A DNA stretch of 64,000 nucleotides. Source: Leptobrachium leishanense. Taxonomy: Eukaryota; Chordata; Amphibia; Anura; Megophryidae. This document shows positions 22,400 through 34,462 of this stretch, in pieces. Each line of letters begins with the position of its first letter. Position 1 is the first letter of the stretch. The position numbers and the translations under genes are program-made. The stretch is from the NCBI GenBank assembly GCA_009667805.1, contig CM019070.1:53466451-53530450 (forward strand). Direction: 5' to 3'. Under the pieces are notes generated by a model, which ran no database searches, was not told the DNA's origin, and saw only the letters and a list, made by a program, of their open reading frames with translations.

Positions 22400-25300
22400 A
22401 ACCTAAATCAAAATTGTGTATGTAATTTAGTGGATGAAGACCTCTCCTGTTTCACGGTTCTTCAAAATCTTACCGATCTGAGGAACTTCATCTTCAAGTT
22501 GTGTTGATGATCATGATTCAAGGTTGTTGATATTTGTCTGGGACTGGTCTTCTAGGACCCTGGGGCATCAATATATATTTATGACTTGTAGATCCCTTCT
22601 TCTCCACCTGTAGTGAAGTTTCTGGACATAATCAACCACATGTGCTCATGATGCCCCTTTATTACTATCTCCATAGATAGGGAAATCTAAAACCTTTGCG
22701 CATTACACAGACATCTCCTGGTGTAACCATTAAATACTCCAAAAGAACTCGTCTTGACGGCTGAATTTGAGACTTGACATGATAAAGTGTACATCCCCTC
22801 TTTGCACCTTGAACTGGCTGGTTTTCCAGTTCTGAATTACATGTACACTGTACTACATTCTGTAAATAAATATATATATACCCCAGATATTATTCTAATT
22901 AACCAGAGCTTATCATGTGCAATCCATTAATCACATGCAACCATAATTCACAGTATTTTACGGTGCAGACAGTATGTACACATTTCCCCGAGCAAACAAT
23001 TACTCCATTGAAATCTGAACCGTTCATAATTCTTATCAATTTCCTAAAAGCCCTTCAAAGAAACTAGTATGGCAATCTAAAATTTTTGCACAGATACTTT
23101 TTTTTCTTAATTTGGATTGTAAATGTCAATTGAACATTAAGAGAAATACTTTGAACGAGGCCAAATGGTTTTATTATGATATTTACCAGTCTGTTGCATT
23201 TGTGGACTTCGAAGCTGAATGAAGGTTTGAATTGATGCTGTAGAGTGGAGCAGGGAGCTCATATTTTTAGCTTGTGCAAAATCAAGACTCGTGTGTAGGG
23301 CCAGACAGGGACTTTAGATTCACCCAGGTGAGGGAGTAGGGCTCGTGTGAGAGAGGTAAGATCTCTGGGTGATCTGGTAACCCAACAGCAACACTCCGAT
23401 TCATTTTAAGAAGTCGACTCGCACCAGCAAAGGATAATAGGCCAGTCTTGGAGATCTTTTGACCTTCCCACTGGTCTGCAGTGTGACTCCTGCTTTCAGT
23501 CAATGTTACCGTAGCACTGGGTTGATCGTAGAGGTCCTTTTATCTCATCGGTTTGCCCTTGAACATCACTAGCCATCAGACATTTGCCCCGATGGTCCTT
23601 CTGGGCCTAATCATGATTGCTTCAAATTGTAATAAGAAAGGCTGTGTTAGTCACAAAATTAATTGAAACTAGATTAATTTGATTCAAATTTTCCGGTGAA
23701 AGTCACTGTTGACCTTTTCTATCTGAGCAATCCAATTCCAAGGGGTTAGGGTTGTTATTGAGTCTAGGCTTCAGAGAAGCAGAAAACTCCATCAACTAAC
23801 TCTTTTCTTTCAAAAGGGGACATCAGTGAATTTTACTGTTGGCACCCCCAAAAAAATGTTATAAAGAATTACTTATAAGCTACCTGTATATTTGACAATC
23901 ATGTGCTTTGCCTAAGTTGCAACTGAATGTATTTTACAAGCATAATCTATGTACAAAAAAAAGGAAAACAAATGGGGGGTATTCATTTACCACTGTAGTT
24001 CACCGCTTTTGCCAACAATGGCGACTAACTCTGTTGCAACGAAGATCATTTTCAGCATTTCCAAAAGGGAAATTCAAACGGTGGCAGGAGAAGCTTCACC
24101 GATGAATCTTCTACTGCCATTGCTTAGATTTACCTTCTGGGCATCAACGTTGCAACAACAGTAAACTACGGGGGTTAGTGATATAACCCTCAAACAAAAA
24201 GTAAAGGAAACAAAAATCTTTAAAATGTCTTCAAAGAAGACCAGATTCTATACCATTCATATAGCTATATTTTACTACATTATATATATAAAAGTTATAT
24301 TTAAATGGTTTAAGAGAAACGTTACTTTGAAAGGATGTCTGTATTTTGTGTTTTTTTTTTATTTCAATTACTGTGAATCTTAACACTTCTGTGTAAATCC
24401 CATCTCCCCCACATCCCTCCAACACACTCCATCTCATCCTTGGTACTCTCAAAAACGGAGGGTTTCAGTATGGGTTGGAATTAAAGGGACCGTCCATTCA
24501 CCTTAATGGCTTATTATAACGGATCAGGTGCAAGAAGGTTTGTGGATGAAGTAGAATTTTTTTCCTTTTTGTTTACCCTTTTTTGGGAGATTCACAGAAA
24601 AGCTAAACTGTCGAGGACTTCTCTTCATTCAAAACCTCGACCTCTCTATCGGTTTCCAGCTTCATAAAGACGTTTATAAATTATTATCTGCATCCAAATA
24701 TTTTGAAATGGCATTTGTACATATCGCAGGCTGATTTTGTAAAATAATAGGTCTAGAATGTTGGGAAATAGATACAAATAGCATTTAAATGCAGTCTGGT
24801 TGAATCCAGCATTGACTGCCTCTCATAGCGTGAAATTATAGACCTTGCCTTTCAAAATATTTGGGCAGAAAATAGAAGAAATAGGTGACTGTGATTTCTC
24901 TGTTTTGACAAATTGAATGAACACTACACGGGAAAAAATATCTTCACCCACACCTGTTGGCACCTCTACAATGATATATTGTAAATACGGTGATCGGAAA
25001 GCCCTTTAAAAAGAATTTGTAAACACTTTAAATGTATATTTTTGAGAGAAAATGTTTGTATTATCACTAATTATACTATAATTCTAAGATTATATATAAA
25101 TATACAAAATTACAAATCTATATTTACAGAGAAATAAAAAGCCGTGCGTACTTTATACTAAATGTATATGACAGATCACTTTCAATTTATTGGTATATAT
25201 ATTGTGTGTAGAGTTTGTCTGTTTGAAACGTCTTTAAATTTAGACCTAAATAAAATAAAGTTACCGAGCGATTAATGTAAGTTACACATATATGATGTGC

Positions 25301-25829
25301 ATTTAATATTCAACTGTTGTCAGATACCACTGAGTTATGTATCCGTGTCATGTCACAGAATTCATATTTTTTTTTTAATCTGGAATAGTATATACTGATA
25401 GAAAAGGCTTTTTTTTTTTTTTAAAGAAAAACACACACTTTGAATACTGGCAGTTAACTCCTCGTTTTTCATAACCCATCTGAGGAATACTACAGTTTTC
25501 CTTCCAGACCAAGTCTAATAAACAGACCTCATGTGATACAAGTCAAATAAAATGTATTAATCTGTTGGACAATACTGCAAACTCTCTATTGAATATTCAG
25601 TCATAGAGTTCATGACCGGGTTGTAATCCTGCTGCCATTGCTTCCTAATGCTAATAATAATGGCCTGTACAGCTCAGAATACTTCTTAAATAATAATAAT
25701 GGAAGAAAAAACAAAACTATAATATGTGATAGCACTGTATAAACGGTTCACAAATTGTGTAAATGCACCTTTTGTCAGGTTATTATTCACCACACCGAAA
25801 TCACTACAGGGAAAGCTATATACAACACA
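22400..25829. other. no recognisable feature
   Basis: Long AT-rich stretch with short chance ORFs only. No terminal repeats, LINE tails or coding motifs noticed. Confidence 0.45.
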
Positions 25830-26275
25830 TTAACCCCTTCACTACCGATATCGAGATCTCTCGGGCTTCAAAGGCACCATCTGGTGTCCTGTTATCGAGA
25901 TATCTCAGTATGCTGATCTGCAGCCCAAAAGCAAATTAAATTTGTTTGGAGCAAACAAATTTTGTTTACTTTTGGGCTGCAGAAGGTGCCCCCAAAGTTT
26001 TAACCCTGTGGGCATAATGTCCAAAGAGCTGTAAAATCAGCTTCTGAATGTTCTGAAATATCAAGCTTTCAGAAGCCGGTGCAGGAGAAATAGAAGAAAA
26101 TAGACCAGCCGCTAAAACCTCCAACTCAATTTGGAAGTAGATGGCGCCATCTACTGGCCAAACATAGGTTATTTACAGTCAGACATAAAACAAGTATAAA
26201 CTCAATGATTTTTCAAAAGACCAACGGTTTCTGACAATGTTTTTTTGGAAAATCACTTGGTAGTGTAGGGGTTAA
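25830..26275 (+). mobile_element. piggyBac-like TTAA MITE
   Basis: 446 bp between TTAA at 25,830 and 26,272. Ends CCCCTTCACTACC and GGTAGTGTAGGGG are inverted. A subterminal palindrome TATCGAGATATCTC lies near the left end. The interior includes CAGCCCAAAAGCAAA and AACCCTGTGGGCATAATG. Non-coding. Paired with an inverted copy 76 bp downstream. Confidence 0.85.
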
Positions 26276-26351
26276 ATGACTTACTCAGCAATGAGTAGAT
26301 AAAGGAAAAAGACATGCATCCTATTCATGTGAGGTTTAGAAAGTAACAACC

Positions 26352-26815
26352 ATAACCCCTTCACTACCAAGTGATTTTCTAAAAAAAATATTGTCAGGAA
26401 CCAGCGTTTTTTTGAAAAATAATTTTTAATCAATTATACAGTAAGAATTATTTGGACATATTCCCAGTGTATTTCTTACTGTAATAACCTATTTAGCAGG
26501 CAGATGGCGCCATCTACTGCCAAATAGACTTACAGCAGCTTTTGAGCTGCAGCTTGTGGTTCCCTGCATCGGCTGCTGAAAGCCCGATATGTCAGGGCAT
26601 TCTTCAGCTGATTTTTAAATGGTTTTAGCACCTCTGGCATTATGCCCACAGGGCTAAAACTTGGGGGCACCTTCTGCAGCCCAAAAGCAAACGAAATTTC
26701 ATTTGCTTCTGTGTTTCAGAGCTGAGAGCTGCAGATCGAAATAACTCGATATCAGGAGGAGCACTGGGTCTAGCTAGTGATTTTACAGAAAACTATTTGT
26801 TATTAAAGGGATTAA
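26352..26815 (-). mobile_element. piggyBac-like TTAA MITE, inverted copy
   Basis: Same family as 25,830-26,275 but in the opposite orientation (CATTATGCCCACAGGG and CTGCAGCCCAAAAGC appear in reversed order). Left flank ATAA is a one-base variant of TTAA; right flank TTAA at 26,812. Interior ATGGCGCCATCTACTG is shared with the first copy and with 36,227-36,670 (there ATGTCGCCATCTACAG). Confidence 0.82.
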
Positions 26816-27261
26816 ATCCATTGAATAAAAAAAAATTCAATTTATTCTTCCAAATGATTTTCTATAACCAGAGTGATTTCAGCATATAGTGCACTTAAAA
26901 GGCTCGTGAAGGCCTGTACACTCATTATATAGCACTGTGCGTGGCAATAATAGTCAAGTCATGCTCTGTTAAATATTACATAAAATATCTAAATTTGTAA
27001 TCAAGGCTCCATTTAAATTAGGATCAGAAGAAGAACATGATCTCATGCTCATAGTATAGTCCACCAGACTGTGTCTAGGTCTCGCTTATTCTTTATCCCC
27101 CCCTAATGTGATCATGCCGTGTTATAGAGATTCTGTGATGTGGCTAGAAACAAATTATCTTATTAACATCAGACGAAGGTGAAAGCATTTTTTAACCTAC
27201 TAGTCTTCAAAAAATCAAATAGATTTTGTAATAAATCCCCCATATTACATTATATATATAA

Positions 27262-27535
27262 TTACAGTTGACATTCTCCACCATCTCCTTGGCAGTACAA
27301 AGATTTCCTGTCCAAGCTTCCTTGGTCCACAGCACAAAGTTTTGGCCCCCTTCTTGGAACAACCCCAGCGTGAAAAAGAAAGGACCAAAATAAGGTGTCC
27401 TGTTCTGTTCATAATAGGGCCTACACATTTCCATCCTTTTTTTCTGGGGACGTTCCAAAAAGCAATTAAACAGATTGGTCCTAGCAGTCAAAGTATCTTT
27501 GCGGATGTAATCCGCGGCAGCTGTACGGATAGTTG
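27262..27535 (-). other. unknown ORF or exon (weak)
   Basis: A minus-strand frame stays open for about 90 codons from just after a pyrimidine tract ending GATAG (about 27,540) to a possible GTAATT donor near 27,265. The composition is protein-like (TLTARTNLFNCFLERPQKKR, CRPYYEQNRTPYFGPFFFTL, then VLWTKEAWTGNL). No family recognised. Could be an exon, a remnant of an unknown element, or chance. Confidence 0.25.
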
Positions 27536-29215
27536 TTGACTATCTCGGGTAAACAATCCAGGAAAAAAAGATCATTTTATAGACTTGGTTATTGGGATGA
27601 GTTTTATACAAACGATTTTTGTTTCTAGTACTTCTGCTGGAAAATTCGAACTTAAATACATTGATTTATTTTGCTTACATGTGTTGTGAGATGCTGTTAT
27701 GAACGGTTATTGTGCATTATGTTACTGTAAACGTTACCCTGGTCCTCTTGCAAAAATAAAAAATATATGTTTTGCGGACGTTTACCAGTTGTAAACATAT
27801 TCTTATTAAAATTCATTTGGTTTACTCTTGTTTCATGAAAAAGGTTTCAAAAACGAATTAATTACCATGAAGGGAAAATCACAAAGGCTGGAAAAAGTCT
27901 TGTTTTTTATGGAAAAAAAAAAAAAGAGGTCTGCCGTCCAGACAGCTATCAATGTGTGTGTTCTACCACCTACAGAATGCCTGTGATGGGTACAGGAATT
28001 CACCCATAAAGGGCACGGCTTTTCTGTGTTCAGATTCCATTGACGTGAAATTCGTAATCTAATGCTTGCGTTGGTGGCACATTCCCTCCGAATCCTACTA
28101 CTTGTTTCCCATTGGTAATGCTATATATCATTTTTCTCATGCTTCAAAAATAAATAAATAAAGAAATAAAAATGTCAAAAAAAATAAAAATCACAATTCC
28201 TCTCTTAGGCAGGATCTGTAAAGACAAACATTTTTTAACTGTACACGCGTGAATTGTATCTTTTTCTTTACTCTCACTCGTCTAACAATACCTTTTTGTA
28301 GTTCTTCTTGACACCGACTGATTTAACAAATAATTTGGTTGGTTAAAAAAGCTTCTTTTGTATTTCCAGAAATTATATATTTAATGTTTCTACAATTGTC
28401 TTCAATATGTGATCTACCTCATTGTTCCCAAAGAGTGTTTGAGTAATACCACCTTGTTCCTATACCGCTTTCACAATGACCATGTCCAGCTTCAAAAATA
28501 TTTTTATGAATGTATCCGTCACTTGTACCTACTCTGTTTAGAAATAATTTTAATCAACAAAGTATCATGGGAAAAAAATCTAAGTGCATTTATATTTACA
28601 TTAACATAACATATGGCATCAATCCTGAGAAGCTTCTTCTACTACAGACCGAGGCTTCGCAAGCTTCTCTTAAGCTTCAATTTGATCCCCCTGAACTTGC
28701 TCAATGTAGTATCCAGAGAACGACTTCTCCTTTCTTCAAGTAGACCAGTGTGATTTCCGAGCAATTTAATTTTGTTCTCGTGCATCCTGTGAGCTTGTTC
28801 TGGGAGTTAAATGGAAGCTTGGAAGCGAGACCACACTAAGCCGGAGACCATATGGAACACTAACGTTAATTTGTGCTATATCTTCTATTAGGCATTTGCC
28901 TTTGTCCACATTAAGTAATCTATAAATCACATTATTCCATCTTTTTATTTTGTTAATTTATGTTTTGTACAAGTGAGATGATGTGTTATTTCACCTTTTA
29001 CTTATTTCCATAATAAAGACGTATGTGTGTAAACCTTTCTGTGCGGTTTCCCTCATTGAAATGTTATACGTATATTTTTATAGACTTTTAGTGTTTGGCT
29101 TTTACTGTCATTATGAAATCTCTTTTTCACAGACACATCTTTGGCTACAATTGACTTTTGACTATGTTTATTCAAATTTATTTAAGGTATTTTCTGGCTC
29201 TGACATTTAAATCTA

Positions 29216-29395
29216 TTATTATTATTATTATTAATATAGCGCCAGCATATTCCACAGCGCTGCACAATGGGTGCGATATAGACAGGGTTACAATACATTG
29301 AGACTAAACAACATTTGATAAACCAGTACAGCAGGAAACGAGGGCCCTATTCCAGTGGGAACTTACAATCTAGAAGGGTTGGGGGTGGAAACAGG
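29216..29395 (-). mobile_element. L2-like retroposon 3' end
   Basis: Second copy of the block at 12,627-12,790: ATT tail, AGCGCCAGCATATTCCACAG, CTAAACAACATTTGATAAAC, GGGAACTTACAATCTAG. Minus orientation, 5'-truncated. The following GGACTGCAAGG(T/G)GAGAGTGAT triplication (29,402-29,450) is a small local tandem repeat. Confidence 0.65.
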
Positions 29396-29759
29396 AGGAG
29401 AGGACTGCAAGGTGAGAGTGATGGACTGCAAGGGGAGAGTGATGGACTGGTTGGGGCAATGAGGTGTATTAGTGAGTCGGGTGGTAGGCTTGCCTGAATA
29501 CGAATGTTTTAAGAGTTGCCAGATCTTCTTGAAATTTTATGTAGAAACCATTGCAAATGTAGATATCTGTATGATCCCAACTAATTCTGCATCCTTTCTT
29601 AATAAATACATATGACAGGTGTATGTCACATCAATATGTAGCCCATAACTGCCAACGCTTGTACGCTTTTATTACAACTGGGACCAAAAACAAGGTTTGT
29701 GAGGGGCCTAAGACCGAGCAACAGCAAGAGTGGGTCCCCGATAGTTTTTTAAAGACTTT

Positions 29760-30255
29760 GGGTCCTATTCCATAGTTGGTGCTAACTTAACCAGAGCTGT
29801 TGTAAACTTACAAGAACTATTATAGTATATGTTAAGTTTACAACAGCTCTGGTTAAGTTAACACCAACTTTGGAAGAAGTTGCAAGACTCTCTGAAGAAA
29901 TATCTATGTGCCTGCCACATCAGCCAATGGCAATGGTCAGCTCTAGCCTCTGACCATGAGACCTGGAGGTGTGCCATTCATCATGCCCTCTCTTCCTTTG
30001 AAAACAAACACAGAGCAGATCTGGGGGATAAAAGAAAACCAAGGAAGGACTGTGACATCGTGGCAATAAATTCCATTTCAGACTAGATTTTCCCATGTAG
30101 CTGCTGTGGCGGGATCGGCCTGTTCCACATTGGCCTCATCAACACCAGCGAGCTTGCAGCAGACATGGACAGCCCACTTACTAAATCTTTGTCCACGTAG
30201 TCAAGCCAGAGAGGGAGAGAGAGGTTAAGTCAGCACCAACTATGGAATAGAGCCC
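29760..30255. mobile_element. foldback MITE (TAGTTGGTGCTAAC family)
   Basis: Outer inverted ends: GGGTCCTATTCCATAGTTGG on the left and CCAACTATGGAATAGAGCCC on the right, flanked by TTT on both sides. Within the left part a second hairpin (CTTAACCAGAGCTGTTGTAA with TTACAACAGCTCTGGTTAAG) spans 29,774-29,863. A compact relative is at 31,498-31,627. The right 169 bp belong to the 217-bp duplication. Confidence 0.65.
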
Positions 30256-30303
30256 TTTATTTTCAGGTACAGAAAGATACAAGGACATTAATAAACCGTA
30301 CAA
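30087..30303 (+). repeat. 217-bp duplicated segment, copy 1
   Basis: Matches 34,091-34,307 with about three mismatches by eye. It starts ATTTTCCCATGTAGCTG and ends TTAATAAACCGTACAA, running 48 bp past the MITE boundary at 30,255. It therefore belongs to a larger unit or a segmental duplication. Confidence 0.85.
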
Positions 30304-30892
30304 GGTTCATATATTGCACTCTTCACATACTATTTTAAGCTGAACTATTATAGAGTCAGAGAGTCAATCAGAGCCAGAGGATCTCAACCACTCTGCCACA
30401 GGCCCGTCAGCCTATACTGCTGTCTGGCAATCAAACCCAATGATTTAGAAAGGGTAAAGCAAGATAAAACAAAGGGAAATCCTCTCCATCCTCCCACGGA
30501 ACCCGTGGAAGCAACAAGACCTAGTGGGTTACACTACTATGAAAACTCTTCAATGCAAGCATCAGAGGTCAGACCCTACTACAATGAACCAATTTTCAAT
30601 TTACTCCCAATATGGAATGGCCCTGTGATCACTGCCTGTAACTCCAAGCTCAACTACATTAATGTATCAACAGAGATGACCCTAGTGTGTTTAATTATAA
30701 AGCTTCTAAAAGGTTTAATGAAATTTCCTTAGAGTCCAGTTTTCTTGCAGTCCTGGTGTACGTAGCAATAAATATCTGGGTGCCGGATCTTGACCAATTA
30801 CTTAAAGAAAGATCCAAGCTATTTTCATTTCACCAACGCAGGACAGACTATAGCACAAAGGATTAGAGGTGTCTGAATCATTCTGGTGGACA

Positions 30893-31183
30893 GTAGTAAA
30901 AAAAAAACCCTATGTATTGACCTGTGATGGCACGCTGAATGCATGAGAGTATACTCTTGTCTTGAAATACAGAAAAACTCAAGCCATAGGTCATAGATCC
31001 ATTTGCTGGGAAGAACCAATAGATACGAGCTTTGGCAGCATATCCTAATGTGCCACTAACCTTCCCCTCCATTTCCTTGATTTTTTCAAAGAGCAGAGAG
31101 GTTAATTTCCCTTCCAGATATCTGTCAGAGTAGGAGTAATGAAGTATCCTGACACATTTTACTGCAGCTTTTTGCAAAGCCAT
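30893..31183 (-). CDS. unknown protein or exon (weak)
   Basis: Minus-strand frame with an ATG at 31,183 running about 97 codons. It is rich in ordinary protein-like sequence (MALQKAAVKCVRILHYSYSD, LTSLLFEKIKEMEGKVSG, then YWFFPANGSMTYGLSFSVFQ). Near its end CATCACAG is followed by GTCAAT, a possible splice donor, so this may be a first exon. I do not recognise a family. No repeat end encloses it closely. Coding status is unproven. Confidence 0.28.
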
Positions 31184-31351
31184 TGGATTATTGATGTAAA
31201 TTGAGGCAGGGCAATATGGTCTGTATGTAGCTTTATGATCACATACAGACAGAATAATTTCAATAGCATTTCAGGAATCTGCATTTCTAGTAAAATAAGA
31301 AATCATAAAAACATGAATAATTTAGTCACGTTTCCTACTGTCTGTGTGATC

Positions 31352-31400
31352 TAGCCACTGGACACAGGGATCAGTGCTTCAGCTTTTCTTTATTATGCAG
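31352..31400 (-). mobile_element. SINE tail fragment
   Basis: AGCCACTGGACACA...TCAGTGCTTCAG...TTTCTTTATT matches the tail of the SINE at 16,168-16,303. The tRNA-like head is missing. Confidence 0.5.
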
Positions 31401-31497
31401 ATACGGTACTTCCAGGGTAGTGTACATCATGAACAGAAAACTAAAGCAAATGTAAATCAAACACCTACTCCTTATGTGGAGCCTAACTAAACATTTA

Positions 31498-31627
31498 GGG
31501 CAGTATTACAATGTTGGTGCTAACATAACCAGAGCTGTTGTAAACGTAAAACCTCCATAGGCTATAATGGCTCTGGTAAGTTTACAACAGCTCTGGTTAA
31601 GTTAGCACCAACATTGTAATACTGCCC
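31498..31627. mobile_element. 130-bp hairpin MITE, TTA flanks
   Basis: Ends GGGCAGTATTACAATGTTGG and CCAACATTGTAATACTGCCC, flanked by TTA at 31,495 and 31,628. Almost a perfect foldback, with a short loop around CCTCCATAGG. A 3-bp TTA duplication suggests Harbinger-type mobilisation. Related in its core to 29,760-30,255. Confidence 0.82.
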
Positions 31628-31747
31628 TTAGTATTCCTACCTATAATATTGGGCGGCTAAGCTGCTGACCAATAAGCAAACAAAATAAAATGTACTTTCC
31701 TTTTGGCTTCAGGATGTAGCTTCCTTCCCTGCTGCAATCAGCACTAA

Positions 31748-31906
31748 CAGGGTTATTCAGACAAAGGTGAAAATCAGGAGAATTGGCAGGAGAAGAGAAC
31801 AATCTAGACCAAACAGCTGATTTGGAAAGTGAGATAAATGGGAGAACCTAGAATTTTCGCTTCTCCAGTCATTCTCCTGAGTTTCACCTTTCTTTGAATA
31901 TACCTG
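31748..31906. mobile_element. CAGGGTTATTC hairpin MITE
   Basis: 159 bp, ends CAGGGTTATTCAGACAAAGG and CCTTTCTTTGAATATACCTG. Same family as 18,577-18,758 with a partly deleted centre. Confidence 0.75.
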
Positions 31907-32485
31907 TATGACTTTCCTCTCAGAGGAACCACAGCTCCTAAAAGAGTAGGGCAGTCCTAATCAGGCATCAGCTGTGAGTTAACCCTATAGGGGGGAAAAG
32001 GGAGTTCTCCATTCGCCTGCTAATAAAACTGTGATCTATTACTCCGCCCCTAATCACACTGTCACAACTGTTAGATCAGATATTTTTACAAGAGTGGCAA
32101 AACTGCTAACAGCATGTTTATCTGTTTTCATTCTAGCTGTATGTATGTTTTATGTATATTAGATTGTTTCTCACTGTGTTGTTATTATGGAAGTGAGAGA
32201 TGGGAGATGTCCAATGTTAAGCATAGCATTTACTGATAAGAACATAAATCATTTTACTGTAAGATAAAATTTATCTTAGTGCTATATGATGCCCTTACAA
32301 AAGAGAAACGAACATTTAAGTTAATAAAAGCTTTTTAAGAGTTATTTACTAAACACAGTTGTTTAGTATTGTTGCAACTATGATAGCCTTCAGTGATACC
32401 AAAACGGAAAATCTAAATACGACAGGCTATGCTTTCATTGTGTCGACCACCCGCTATCTGTCCAGTCTTCACATGCAGAGGAAGT

Positions 32486-33283
32486 GTCACGGACGTCCGG
32501 GGCAGATGCCATCGAGCGCCCTTGGTAATGAGTGTGGTTAAGCCCTTTAGCCGGATATGTGCTTTGCTGCATGATGCAAAACCCTGCACAAAGTATAACA
32601 ACAGAACCAGAGCTGACAGGACAGGATACAGAGACATGAGGAGGCCCTGCTCTGGGTAAGGTCTTTGAATAGCCTTCTAACTCTATACAGATTACAGGGT
32701 TGGGGTAAATCACTAGAACTGCAACAAGGGTTTGCAAGAAATACCACAAAGAGATATCCAGTAGCAATACAGGCCCTAAGCTAGAAAAGTGGTCCTTATA
32801 ATTGGCCTCTATATATTCTAATATGCTGCTGGACAACAATACATAAAGACCAGAATATGACATACGGAACATACACAAGAATCGTCAGGGAATAGCCAGG
32901 TCTAGACGCCAGAGTAGATATAGTCATATAAGCCAAGGTCAGCAACAAGAATGGTTCTCAGACAAGCCGGGTCAGTAACAGGATATCAGAATATGCGGTA
33001 CCAGGAACAGACAGAGAATAACCAGAAAACACGCCAATAGTCAAACACCAGAATAACAGAACCAATATCACAAATGCAGCACTCAGTAAGGAAGACCTAT
33101 CCTGATGCAAGGATCTGATCCACTGCTGGCTGTATATATAGGGCAGGGCCAGTCATGTGACCACAGACTAGCAGCCACAGGGAAAATGGTCTGCAGAGGC
33201 TAGCCCAAAAACCCACAAGAGCTGCTGAGTGTCGCTCTCACAACCAGGGGGCCTGGCTGCAATAACTGAAATTGTGACAGGGA
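32486..33283 (-). mobile_element. probable solo LTR
   Basis: 798 bp from TGTCACGG to TTGTGACA. Flanks GGAAG and GGGAG differ at one position, so a 5-bp duplication with one later change is plausible. Read on the minus strand it is pyrimidine-rich like 13,124-15,557 and of similar net length. No internal genes. Confidence 0.55.
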
Positions 33284-34090
33284 GGATGCACCAGGGGTTA
33301 ACAGCTCCAAGCCGCTGGACTTACTAACTCTACCCCCTCTCAGGGCCCTAAGTTATGCCAACCTATCCCACCCCCAAAACTGTACACACCCTCCCGAACA
33401 TACACTGCCACCACAAAAGCAATAGGGCACTTTTGAAAACACCCGTAATTGTATGCCAACCCATGCCAAGAGCCTACCATATACAGCTAATATATCTCCC
33501 AAATAGTAAATTATATGGTAATGCTAACACCAGAGCTTCCAGGAGAAACACGAATCATCTAGAGCCAAAGACAGTAGTGGGTTACAAAGTTTTAATGGAA
33601 AAGACAAAAATAAAACTTTACACAGTGCCAATATCACATAAACAAGACATACAAAATATAATAAAACGTGGAAATACAGTTCTTGAAATAAAATGGGACT
33701 TAAACAAAACACAGAAGCCTAACTTACATAGATAGCTCTTCCATGGGTATTTCGGCATGTAAGTCCCTTTTTCTCAGATGTTGCTTCAACAAAAATCCTT
33801 ACAAAATGCAACCCAGGTTCTGGTGAGCATCCTGTATAAAGAAAGCCTTTGCTTCACTTCCCCCATCCATGGAGGAGAGCAGATTATCAGATAAGGAGTA
33901 ATAAATACCATATTCCTTCGGTCACCTACGCCAACTCCTTTGAAAAGAGAACAAGAAATAAAAACACAAATTCTACATTTAAACCTGACACAGCGCAAGA
34001 ACCATGCCTTTGCAAATTAAACTTCCCTAACTGTTCTTTGATTTTCCCTATTGGGATCACCGAAGTTTACTGTGGTTGCAACAATAAACA
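33284..34090. other. A/C-rich DNA, no supported gene
   Basis: A 126-codon frame (33,355-33,735) exists but reads as A/C-rich filler without motifs. Confidence 0.4.
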
Positions 34091-34307
34091 ATTTTCCCAT
34101 GTAGCTGCTGTGGCGGGATCGGCCTGTTCCACATTGGCCTCATCAACACCAGCGAGCTTGCAGCAGATGTGGACAGCCCGCTTACTAAATCTTTGTCCAC
34201 GTAGTCAAGCCAGAGAGGGAGAGAGAGGTTAAGTCAGCACCAACTATGGAATAGAGCCCTTTATTTTCAGGTACAGAAAGATACAAGGACATTAATAAAC
34301 CGTACAA
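34091..34307 (+). repeat. 217-bp duplicated segment, copy 2
   Basis: Copy of 30,087-30,303. It ends exactly where the 5'-truncated LINE tail at 34,308 begins. Confidence 0.85.
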
Positions 34308-34462
34308 AGGAATTTTTTCCCAGTATGTTGCATATTGGCAAGCATTTCAGACTGGGTTTTTTGCCTTCTTTTGGATCAACAGCAGTAGGTTATGTGGGAG
34401 AGGCTGAACCCGATGGACGCATGTCTTTTTTCAGCCTATATAACTATGTAACTATGTAACAA
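34308..34462 (+). mobile_element. LINE 3' tail, truncated
   Basis: Same 3' UTR as 12,235-12,378 (AGACTGGGTTTTTTGCCTTC, GGATCAACAGCAGTAGGT, GATGGACGCAT) ending in an ATGTAACT tandem tail. About 155 bp, strongly 5'-truncated. Confidence 0.8.

Noticed and set aside
23975..24180. Possible foldback MITE around CCACTGTAGTTCACC and GTAAACTACGGGGG
   Set aside because: The proposed inverted ends do not pair beyond a few bases and no target duplication is visible.
27262..27535. Resemblance of LTARTNL...CRPYYE to the FTO C-terminus
   Set aside because: Only two short phrases agree from memory, the spacing differs, and the rest does not match; treated as coincidence.
33355..33735. 126-codon ORF
   Set aside because: A/C-rich composition, no motif, no splice or promoter context.
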